In this document: positions 1 to 8,270 of the stretch, piece by piece
How the letters are laid out: the number at the start of each line of letters is the position of its first letter
Position numbering within the stretch: the stretch's first letter is position 1
Assembly (NCBI GenBank): GCA_037176725.1
Contig: JAZBRS010000020.1
Location: 83,460,001-83,524,000 of the forward strand
From: Posidonia oceanica
Taxonomy: Eukaryota > Streptophyta > Magnoliopsida > Alismatales > Posidoniaceae
Direction of reading: 5' to 3'
DNA: 64,000 nucleotides
Made by a program: the position numbers and the translations under genes
The notes under the pieces: model-generated
What the model was told of the DNA's origin: nothing
Seen by the model: the letters and a program-made list of their open reading frames with translations, nothing else
Databases searched by the model: none

Positions 1-2799
1 CCCCTTTCTCGAACCTGAAAATCCACCAAAATTCATAGGAAAACTCACCCTGATGACTTAGCAAACCCACCAAAAAGCCTGCAAAATCTCAAACCAGACC
101 TTTCCCAAAAACCCTAGGAAACTTAGGCAAAAATACCCTTTTTCTACACCTCAAAACCCCTCCAAAACTTCCTCAAAACCAAACCAAAACTCCGGGACCA
201 GAACTAGAAACCCTAGACCCCGCACCCGCCAAGTTTCACCCCTTTCCGAGACTCCTAAGCCTTCCATTTGCTTGAATTATCGTTTTCTCTCTTCGGGATT
301 ATCGTTTTCTCTCTCCTCTCTCTCTCCTGATTATCGTCTCTCTTTTCATCCCCTTCTTGCCCTTTTTCTGGCTTGGCTGTGGGCCCCCTTTGTACTCCTA
401 TTCTTTCTCTATCTTATTCCTATTTTTATTTTATTTTTAGCATTTTCCCTGAATTTTAAAAATCTTTTCCCTCAAACCTATCTCTTTCCCCTTTTATTCT
501 CCTTTTTCCCCTTTTCTTCTTCTTTTCCTTTTCCTTCTTCTCTCTTTTGCAAAAACCCATAAAAATCCCTAAAAATCTGTAAAACCCCAAAACATAAAAG
601 AAACAAATTAGAATTCCAAGAAAAGCAACTAAAAAACATTAAACAAATGATTAAAAACTCAAACTTAACTAAATCAAGCTAAAAAGAAAATCAAGCATGC
701 AAACTAAAAAATGCAAAACAAACTAAAAGAAAATACTGTAAAATCAAGTAAAAAACTGAAATAAAGTCAGAACCTACCAAAAATAAAAACCCCACTAAAG
801 GAATTAAAAAACAAACCCTAAAGAGAAGAATTAAAAATCAAACACTAAAACAAGTAATTAAAGGAGACAAAAGACTTAACCTAATAAACATAAGGAAAAA
901 ACAACATAAAACTTAATTAAAAAAAGAAAAAGAAAATACAGTTGAAAGACTTAAAAACATTTAATCAAACCAGAAAAATCCAACTAAAAAACATCAAGAA
1001 GAATTAACAAATAAAAATCAAAAACATAGTTCAAAAGACTTAAGGAAGAAAAACATAAAAGACTAGAACTAAAAAGCCCAAAACCCTTTCTAATTAATAT
1101 GAAAATAAATCCTAAAAATCCTAATTAACATCCTAAAATACTTAACAAGAAAACACAATTTTAAAAACAATTTAAAAAGATTTAACCAACACTTAATCAA
1201 GTGGGAAATGAATTAACAACAAAGGAAAGCCCTAGAACCCTAATCAAGCCTAAAACACACTAATTAACCTAAAAACAGTCATTAAAAAATCCAATTAAAC
1301 ACCTAACCTACAACCCAATTCATCTAATATTTTTATTTATTTTTATCTTATTTTTTCCTATTTTATTTCCCTCCTTCTTTCCATCTTTCTTTCTTTCTTC
1401 CTTTTATCCTTTCTTTTCTTCCTTACTGGGCTCATCAGCCCGTTACCCTATTTTTTTTTCTTTTTTCAAACCTCAGCCCACAGCAACAGTCCACCTTCTT
1501 CTTCCTTCCTCTCCCGCGTTGCAGTGCTACAGTGATCGCTGGCCTGCAGCTCTGCCCGGCCTGCCACCTCCTGCTCGAGCCGGACTGGCATGCGTCGAGC
1601 TTCGTCCTTGCCCCTGCCATCGCCGCAGACCTGCAAAACCAAGAATAGAAGTCGTCAGAAACCGAGCAGAAAGAGGAAAAATCAGAGTGAATTTCAGGAG
1701 AGAAAAGAGAGGAGAAAAGATGGAGGATTGATCCCGAAAAACAAGACCCCATTTTCCAGTGGAATCCCCAGCGAGAGAGAGAGGCCATTTTCCTCAGAAA
1801 TCCACCGAGAGATCCCGACCTTCCGCCTTTTCCTTCCACAGCGAACCAGAGGCCGAAACACCTCCAGAACCATTCGGAATTCACCCCCGAGTTTCACCCA
1901 AGCCTCCTGCAACTCCTCCCTTCCTTCCCACAGAGAAACGAACCCACATTTCACCCCCAAACACGCTGAGACTCCAACAGAAACCCAACGCTACCTTCCC
2001 AGAAATTCCCCGCACCACAGGCTGCCTCCTCTCCCCAAACCTTCCCCAGACACTCGCCACGACTCCACCTCCCTAAGCCGCCTAGCCTTCAGCCCTCTCT
2101 CCCACCACCGGCAGAGAACTCCACAACAAACACCTTGCTTCGCTCCAGACCAGAAATCAGTCCGGCCTCCGAACTTCCTCCACACCTTCCAGAAGCCCTC
2201 TCCGAACATCCAGATCGACTCCTCAGACCTCCAGCAATCTCCCGGAGGGTTTCACTCCATCGGACGAGCAGCAACACCCCCCCCGGCCTCCGGCAGTATC
2301 TTCTGAACCCACAAACGCCGATCCTTCGTCCGAGCAGCTGAGGTCCCACCTGACCATTCGAGAAGCTTCGGAGCGTCATCCTGAGGACGCCCGGACCACC
2401 GCGAGCCACCAGCATCCTCCGCAGCAACCGGACGACGAGCTCCGGCCGGCTCCTACACTGCTGAGGTCGGGGGCGCGCTCCGGACACGATCAGAGGTAAA
2501 TCCTCCTTCCCCTAGCTCTCTCTCCTCCCCCTGTTGCTTTCCCGCCGGTCGGAGGCCAGATCCGAGCCTTCCAGACGCCGTCACAGCTCGCCGGTCTTCC
2601 TTTCTTCTCCGGCGCCGGTCCCCTGACCTCCACGACGCTCCGGCCAGCAGAGCGAACTCCGGACAGTTCCCAGAGCTCCGGACGAACGCCAGCACCAAGC
2701 TCCGCCGGTCTGCGCCTCCCCAACCTCCCCTGTCGGCAGTCACGAGCACTGCCAGCGTTCTGCTACAGTGCTCGTCGACCGCCGACTAGCACTGTTCAT

Positions 2800-3660
2800 T
2801 TATTTTCTTATTTGTATAGTTTAGATGTAAATATTGCATGTTTAGCTTAAGTTTTTCAATTTTGCATCCCAGTCCTTCTGCCATTTATTATGCTTAGTTT
2901 TAAATTAAATACCATGCCAAATTGCTGTTTTTATTTATATTTTTCAGTATTTGCTTTTCAGTCCTTTCACTGTGCGTTTCAGTTATAATATTTTGTAGTT
3001 TAGCCCCTCTGCTTTTGATTTTTGCATGTAGTCCTGTCTTAAATCAGTTAATTTAGTTGCATGCATTTTGCTATATTGCATTGCACTCCAGGTCCCTGCA
3101 TGTTTCTGATTTTGCACATAGGTCCATGCACTGTAGGAACTTAGCTTTTATTTTCTTATTTTGCATACTGCATTGCATTTCTTTTCCTCTGATTTTGCAT
3201 ATTTGCATTTAGGTCCATTTTAAATGGACAGTAGCTGTTATGCATGTTTTTTGGCTTATTGTATTGCATTTTCAACCCTGTTTTTTCCAAAAATTGCACT
3301 GCAGTCCTGTTATCTGATTTTCAGAGCATGTTTTGCATATAAAATTGCATATTTGACCCCTGCATGATTTAAAAATCACACATAGGTCCTTGCATCTTTC
3401 AAAAAACCATGTGAAAAGACCATTTTGCCCCTAAGTTGCATCCTAGCTCCTATGCTTACCAAATTGCATATAGACCCTCCACTTGCATTCCCGGACTCCC
3501 TAGAACCCCCGTTTTCTGGAAAATTTGCATTTTAGCCCCTTTCTTTCTTCAAAAATGCTTTTGAATCCCTATTCTTTCCAAATTGCTTTTCTTTGTCTTT
3601 TCTTGCTTTGCATGCATTCTGCATTCATCTAGTCTTGCATTTAAGCATCCCCCTTGCATA
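2800..3660 (+). repeat. TGCAT-rich tract in element A LTR
   Basis: This T-rich stretch repeats the words TGCAT and ATGCA every 10-40 bp, often within a diffuse phrase like 'aggtccNtgcat' or 'ttttgcat'. A few sites extend to the RY word CATGCA (near 3058 and 3607). Equivalent tracts are at about 28615-29460 (A 3' LTR), 18600-19680 (solo LTR 1), 37200-38130 (solo LTR 2), 48900-50230 and 61050-62380 (element B). It has no coding potential. RY words are known binding sites of B3-domain seed regulators; whether these act that way is inference. Confidence 0.6.
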
Positions 3661-3849
3661 CACTAGGCACTTTTAACTCCCCTTCACTTGGGAGGACCTT
3701 CAGTACACCCCTAGGACCTCTTGAACACTTAGATCTGTTCTTCTCTCCTGTTCTGGCCCTTCTGCTGTGAAGCTGCGATATCTTTCAATCCGACCGTTGG
3801 ATCTCCTCGAGTAGGCTACCCAGGCGACCGCAGCAAAGCGCTCTTCAGC

Positions 3850-3896
3850 ATGGACCAAGCAGATCTCCGATCAGACTCATGGATCTCCAGGTATGT
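3850..3896 (+). promoter_or_regulatory. Conserved leader exon end with splice donor (AG|GTATGT at 3891)
   Basis: The sequence CCAG|GTATGT (GT at 3891) follows a block conserved across LTRs, including GACCGTTGGATC near 3800 and an ATG at 3850. The 3' LTR has the same donor at 29697, and solo LTR 1 keeps GTATGT (minus strand, 18428 downward). Solo LTR 2 has the even better donor GTAAGT (minus strand, 36977 downward). In element B the corresponding site reads AG|ATAAGC and appears lost. Paired with the acceptor at 6573-6574 it predicts a 2.7 kb leader intron. That an RNA is spliced here is inferred, not shown. Confidence 0.5.
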
Positions 3897-3940
3897 CCTC
3901 CTGAACCCCTGCACTGCATTCATTTGCATGCCATTTGCTC

Positions 3941-4570
3941 CATTTTGCGTGCTTTCAAGTTTTCTCGCCTCGTTTTGCGTGCAGTCTTGTTTTCTCTCAC
4001 CGTTTTGCGTGCCGCTTCTTTGTCTTGCACCGTTTTGCGTGCCCTTTAGTTTTTTCGCCTCGTTTTGCGTGCAGTCTTGTTTTCTCACACCGTTTTGCGT
4101 GCCGCTTCTTTGTCTTGCACCATTTTGCGTGCCCTTTAGTTTTTTCGCCTTGTTTTGCCTGCAGTCTTGTTTTCTCGCTCCGTTTTGCGTGCCGCTTCTT
4201 TGTCTTGCACCGTTTTGCGTGCCCTTTAGTTTTCTCGCCCCGTTTTGCGTGCTTTCAAGTTTTCTCGCTCCGTTTTGCGTGCTGCTTCTTTTGTCTTGCA
4301 CCGTTTTGCGTGCCGCTTCTTTGTCTTGCACCGTTTTGCGTGCCGCTTCTTTGTTTCGCATCGTTTTGCGTGCCTTTGGTTTTCTCGCACCGTTTTGCGT
4401 GCAGTCTTGTTTTCTCGCACCGTTTTGCGTGCCGCTTCTTTGTCTTGCTCCTTTTTGCGTGCAGTCTTGTTTTCTTGCACCGTTTTGCGTGCCCTTTCGT
4501 TTTCTTGTCTCGTCTTGCGTGCCCTTGTTTTTCTTGCCCGGTTTTGCACCCTTCTTTCGTTTTCCGCACC
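3941..4570 (+). repeat. 30-bp tandem array in element A 5' LTR
   Basis: About 20 copies of a unit built on CGTTTTGCGTGC followed by variable text such as AGTCTTGTTTTCTCGCAC recur at exactly 30-bp steps (for example 3971, 4001, 4031), with an occasional 31-bp unit. Because 30 is a multiple of three, long frames stay open on both strands and give repetitive Cys/Phe/Leu-rich or Lys/Arg-rich products. These are by-products of the array, not genes. Related arrays lie at about 29747-30345 (3' LTR, about one unit shorter), 17700-17960 (solo 1), 35990-36530 (solo 2, unit GGCACGCAAAACGGTGCCA), and in shorter form at 48540-48670 and 60690-60820 (element B). Confidence 0.85.
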
Positions 4571-4936
4571 GTTTTGCGTTCTTGTTCCATTCCTTGCGTC
4601 ATTATGCATGTCAACCTTGTTTTCGCATCTTTTCGCATTCTTGTTTCGTTCCTCGCACTGTTTTACGCGGTTTCCTCTTGCATGTCGCTTGCATTGCATG
4701 TTTTCCCCGATGTTTTGTTTTATCGCCCGCATTTGCATATAGGGCAGTGATGCTTACTGTCCGGAGTTCTCACGAGCCAGGTTTCGCCCGGTTCGGAACA
4801 CAGACAGCGTTGCTGAGCGCTTAGATTGCACGTTTACTTCCTTGCATCGTCCTTCATCACTTAGAGCACACCTTTAAGCATTTAGATAGGCATTCATTGG
4901 CACTTAGGCATTCAAAGTCTGCATTTCCCTGCATAT

Positions 4937-5020
4937 GCGAGCGTAAGCCTAGAAAGACCGATTCTCGGGCGTGTCGGGGGTGCCTAACACCTTCCCCGCG
5001 CGTAACAGGAGTCCTTACCC
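4937..5020 (+). promoter_or_regulatory. Conserved U5 box with GGTGCCTAACACC hairpin
   Basis: A block of about 84 bp containing GCGAGCGTAAGCCTAG, GGGCGTGTCGGGGGTGCC, TAACACCTTCCCCGCG and AACAGGAGTCCTTACC is nearly unchanged in all six large LTR copies: here, 30713-30796, and on the minus strand at about 17324-17407, 35617-35700, 48165-48250 and 60314-60399. The LTRs around it have diverged far more. GGTGCCTAACACC can fold into a 4-bp stem. Its place in the distal LTR suggests a role in RNA 3'-end formation, packaging or reverse transcription; which one is unknown. Confidence 0.7.
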
Positions 5021-5193
5021 TCTCTTGGCCCGCAATGACCATATTGCCCTTGTCCTAGGCACGAGTCACATCATTTGCATTCATTTGCATCTCATTTCTT
5101 TTGCATTGCCTTGCATTGCATCTTTTGCTTGGTTTTACGTGATTATTCACGCATCTCCCCGGTTTTCCTCGTCTTCCGATTTAATAGACTTGG

Positions 5194-5203
5194 TGGCGAC
5201 TCC
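5194..5203 (+). other. PBS-like word inside U5
   Basis: TGGCGACTCC repeats the first ten bases of the real PBS (5371-5388) but lies 177 bp upstream, inside the LTR. Counterparts occur in every LTR: 30970-30979, and on the minus strand at 17136-17146, 35432-35442, 48003-48012 and 60152-60161. A shorter version (TGGCGA, 41554-41559) is in element E. It could be a relic of an earlier LTR/PBS border or a second annealing site. Confidence 0.55.
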
Positions 5204-5370
5204 GATTTTGTCTTATCTTCTTCTTTTCTTTCCCTTTTTTTCTTCTTTTAAATGTTTTCGAGTTAGGTCTTCCTTCTCGGACATAGCCGCTAATAGTGAG
5301 CCTGATTCCGATCGGTGCACGCGAGCTTTGGCAACGTGCATGGACGATCCGAACACTGGGATTACTACAG

Positions 5371-5388
5371 TGGCGACTCCGCTGGGGA
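5371..5388 (+). other. Primer-binding site of element A
   Basis: TGGCGACTCCGCTGGGGA starts one base after the LTR end, the normal place for the tRNA primer site that starts minus-strand synthesis. The identical 18-mer, with the same one-base gap, is found in element B (59966-59983, minus strand). Sequences of this type are typical of Tat elements. The primer is probably a tRNA-Arg, but I did not verify this against tRNA 3' ends. Confidence 0.88.
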
Positions 5389-6755
5389 TACTAGACTCCG
5401 ACTTTCGCCTCCGCTTTCGCTCGCTTGGGATTTGCTTTCTTTGTTTGCCTTTATGCCCTTTGCCTTGCTTTTGCTTTGCTTGTCTGCCTGTCTGTTTGCC
5501 TTTGTGTTTCCTTTGCCTGTTTTGCTCATTTTCCTGTGCAAACACCTAGCAAGTCGCCTCGTGGTTACTTTGCTTGGGTTTTGCACCCCCCTCGGCTGCT
5601 TTCGCCTTGGTTTTTGTTCCGTCTTGCTCTGCTTTGTCTAACTTGCTTGTTTGCTTGCCTTTTTCCTTCCCTCTGCTCTTACTTCCTTTACAGCTTACTT
5701 GTCTTTATTTTTCTTGCCTTACTTGCTTATTATCGCTTTATTTCCCGCATAACACATGTCTACATACTTGTTTGGCAATAATACATGCTTTTTGAATGAT
5801 GAATGCTTCCTTTTACACACTTGCTATGTCACTACACACGCACATACTTCGCATATATGCCTTTTGACTTGATGAATGTTTTTCCTTCACCATTATGCTC
5901 ACAAACACTTGCACATGCCATGCACATGCCTTTTGTTGTGTTGTATGATTGTTTGCTTGCCATGCTTAACTGATTTTCTTCCCTTTCGCACATGCCATGC
6001 CTAGGATAGTAGGAACTTGTCTGCTCTCCCCATGGTTAACTAAAAACCGCAAGTAAAAAGAACTTCTAGGAGCAACTAAAGACTCTGAACAATCCTTCAC
6101 TCCCTTTTGGTTAATAAAATGCGCAAGATAAAAGACTTTAATCATTTGCATAAGCATCATATAGGGCATGCATTCTTCTCCTCTGAGTCCACCTACTAGT
6201 CTGCGAAGGACGGTTCCGGCTTCTCACCCCGATGCTTTGGCATGGTGTGAGTCAGTCGGTCTGTCCCCCCTTGTCCGGGGTCGTGTCGGTGTTAGTGGAG
6301 GGTACCACCCACGCTTTGGCGGGGTAGAGGCCACCAACGCACCACCCTGTCATTACCTGAGCTTTGGGCCGGGAGTTAGACAGGGAGCCTACTTTTCTGA
6401 CTCGAGTCGGTGACCCGTACACTTGTGGATATCCGGAGTAGACTACTCATTTAGGAAACACTAGATTGGTGAGAGAGAGCATGCTAGAAAGCATACATGT
6501 CATCCATGCCATAACTTAATGCATTTTGCATCTCTTTTTTTTCTAACCCTAGTTTTCTGTTGTGTCTTTAACAGAGTTCAGTAAGCGATCTCCTTAGCCG
6601 GAGCTCGGGTTTCTCTCCTTGCTGACATCTCTGCTGAGACACCTGTACTCGACCATCCTTTTTCTGAGCTACTCATCTTTGCGAGCATAGCTCCTCGTAG
6701 AGCCCGTCCCCTTTTCCCTCGTCGCAGCCCCGTTTTGACTCGCTCTCGGTCAGCA
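5389..6755 (+). other. Element A untranslated leader
   Basis: No convincing ORF. The first 370 bp are pyrimidine-rich (runs of TTTGCTTGCC-like text). The segment around 6170-6420 has clear relatives in element B (minus strand, about 59050-59270). A strong plant-type 3' splice site lies near the end: a T-run, the branch-like CTAAC at 6543-6547, a pyrimidine tract, then ACAG ending at 6574. Upstream of the gag ATG (6756) the gag frame is open back to 6582 but has no ATG. Element B has an in-frame stop in this stretch, so 6756 is the better start. Confidence 0.7.
6543..6574 (+). promoter_or_regulatory. Probable leader-intron acceptor
   Basis: CTAAC (branch-like) is followed by TTTTCTGTTGTGTCTTTAACAG. 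Element B keeps the same layout on the minus strand: CTAAC at 58881-58885, a T-rich tract and ACAG at 58862-58865, about 135 nt before its gag ATG. Retention in two diverged copies argues for use. The donor is probably 3891 in the LTR. Confidence 0.5.
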
Positions 6756-8270
6756 ATGGCCCAGCGCACCGTCGAGACCCCCCTCACCCTTGCCTCGGAG
6801 GTGGTTCCTGCTCCGGCCCCTCCGGCTCCCGTTTCTAACCCCTCTGTGCCCTCTGTGACGCCAGGCTTTTCCCCTCTATCGTCTGGGGCACCCCAGTTTG
6901 CTGTGGGACAGTGGCAGACGCTCGCTCCTCCTGATCCGGTCGCCGAGTCCATCTTGATGGCCACTTCACGTGTTCTGGAGGCACCACTGACCCCACCTTC
7001 TCAGGGTTTTGTCACTTTTGACCCTCCTTCTGCTGCGGCGACTCTCGCCCTAGGATTCCAGTCTCCCGGACAGTCCGGATCTCTTGGTTCTGGTTCCTCG
7101 CCGGCACTGCAATTCAGTGTTCCCACTGACAGGACACCTGAAGAGCAGTACCAGCAACTGATGGACACTATCCAGCGGCTGCAGGGTATAGCTCTATCAG
7201 TCCGCCCTCCTTCCCCTCCTGTTGTTCCTGAGGTTCCTGTGCGGCCTGCTCTCGCACATCTTGCATTGCACTCTGCACTTCCGCCTAGACCATCGTCCCA
7301 ACTGCTCACGGTTCCGACGATGGGGGCACGTATTCCGCCTCTTGCATCTGCACCACACCTCACACAGCATGCACCTCCGCCACCTGGTGGCCAGTCATTC
7401 GGACTGGTGGGAGCACAGTATCTCGCAGGCCCGTCCCCCGGCATCGCCCCGGTACGGCCGCTGATGCTCCAGCATCCTGCACCCACCGCACAGCATACCA
7501 TTTATCCTCCCCCTTTGCATCAGGCTCAGACTTCCACATGCATTCCCCCTTGCACTCCACCACAGCACGGGTATGCCGGCCATCACCTTGCGTCACTAGG
7601 CGACATGATGGTGGATCCGGAGGAGCACCTCGGTGTGACCGAATCGGCATACGTGGTCCCTGCCCCCGCTGCCCCATCACCTGTAGCAGCTATTCCAGAC
7701 CCCATCAACAACAGGATGGATGTTCTGGAGAAGGCACTGCGTCTAGTGCAGGGCACGGACCACCAGACCTACCAGTTCCGAGACCTCTGCTGTTTCCCAG
7801 AGGCTGTACTCCCCCCGAAGTTCAAAATACCAGACTTCGAGAAGTATGATGGTAGGGGCTGCCCCATAGCCCATCTGAAGGCGTACTGCGGTGATCTCGC
7901 CCAACTCCAGGCGGACGAGAGGTTGCTGATCCGCCTGTTCCAAAAGAGTTTGTCTGGTCCGGCCCTCAAGTGGTTCACCTCGCTTGACATGGCTACGATC
8001 AAGACTTGGAACGACCTAAGCCAGGCGTTCTTGGAACAATACTCCTTCAACCTCGATCTGGTCCCAAAGCGCACGAACTTGATCGCAACCAAGCAAAATC
8101 CGGGCGAGCCGTTCGGGGAGTACGTCGGCCGCTGGCGTGCCCTTGCCTCGCAAGTTCGAGATAGGCCCTCCGACGAGGAGTCTATCGAGATCATCATAAA
8201 AGGGGCACAGCCGTCCACCGGAGCTTTGCTTAGCATCCAACCTGTCACAACCTTCACTGCTTTGATCTGA
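6756..8270 (+). CDS. gag: Gag polyprotein region (capsid part), ends at premature TGA
   Basis: This is the structural protein of the retrotransposon particle. The first ~330 residues are Pro/Ala/Ser-rich with no clear domain. The Retrotrans_gag capsid domain follows at roughly 7800-8260, seen in motifs such as KFKIPDFEKYDG, CPIAHLKAYCGDL, LIRLFQKSLSGPALKWF, AFLEQYSFN and GEPFGEYVGRWR. I place the start at ATG 6756 because element B has an ATG in the same context (GTCAGCGATGGCCCAG). The frame stops at TGA 8268-8270 and then continues without any shift into the pol frame; element B reads AGG (Arg) at this codon. The stop is therefore either a CGA-to-TGA mutation or, less likely, a programmed readthrough stop. 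The zinc knuckle of the nucleocapsid lies downstream of the stop (8757-8798). Confidence 0.88.
   Translation: MAQRTVETPLTLASEVVPAPAPPAPVSNPSVPSVTPGFSPLSSGAPQFAVGQWQTLAPPDPVAESILMATSRVLEAPLTPPSQGFVTFDPPSAAATLALGFQSPGQSGSLGSGSSPALQFSVPTDRTPEEQYQQLMDTIQRLQGIALSVRPPSPPVVPEVPVRPALAHLALHSALPPRPSSQLLTVPTMGARIPPLASAPHLTQHAPPPPGGQSFGLVGAQYLAGPSPGIAPVRPLMLQHPAPTAQHTIYPPPLHQAQTSTCIPPCTPPQHGYAGHHLASLGDMMVDPEEHLGVTESAYVVPAPAAPSPVAAIPDPINNRMDVLEKALRLVQGTDHQTYQFRDLCCFPEAVLPPKFKIPDFEKYDGRGCPIAHLKAYCGDLAQLQADERLLIRLFQKSLSGPALKWFTSLDMATIKTWNDLSQAFLEQYSFNLDLVPKRTNLIATKQNPGEPFGEYVGRWRALASQVRDRPSDEESIEIIIKGAQPSTGALLSIQPVTTFTALI

Larger units (their letters stand above)
1..5369 (+). repeat. Element A 5' LTR (first ~135 bp missing)
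   Basis: It aligns end to end with 25805-31145 and ends in GGGATTACTACA, one base before the PBS. Internal order: AAACCCTA-rich start (about 100-240), pyrimidine-rich block (about 270-560), A-rich block (about 560-1330), second pyrimidine block (about 1320-1510), GC-rich block (about 1510-2790), a T-rich tract full of TGCAT words (about 2800-3660), a conserved block with a splice-donor-like site (about 3770-3900), a 30-bp tandem array (3941-4570), a conserved U5 box (4937-5020) and an internal PBS-like word (5194-5203). The same order, with diverged sequence, recurs in the two solo LTRs and in element B, so these are modules of one LTR family. Open frames in the GC-rich block run on both strands with Pro/Arg/Ser-rich products and look compositional. 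A TATA-like word (CATATAAAATTGC near 3333-3346) is the best promoter candidate but is weak. Confidence 0.93.

Noticed and set aside
1435..2800. Overlapping ORFs on both strands in the GC-rich LTR block (also 19690-21200, 27240-28560, 38140-38720, 50240-51430, 62390-63550)
   Set aside because: Products are Pro/Arg/Ser-rich, frames differ between related LTRs, and no domain is recognisable; GC-rich composition explains them.
3850..4824. 324-codon Cys/Phe-rich ORF starting at a true ATG, seen in both A LTRs
   Set aside because: It is produced by a 30-bp tandem array (period divisible by three), other frames are equally open, and the solo LTRs and B do not keep it.
6735..6755. Non-ATG start upstream of gag at 6735
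   Set aside because: The codon is TTG; the ATG at 6756 has the same context in element B.
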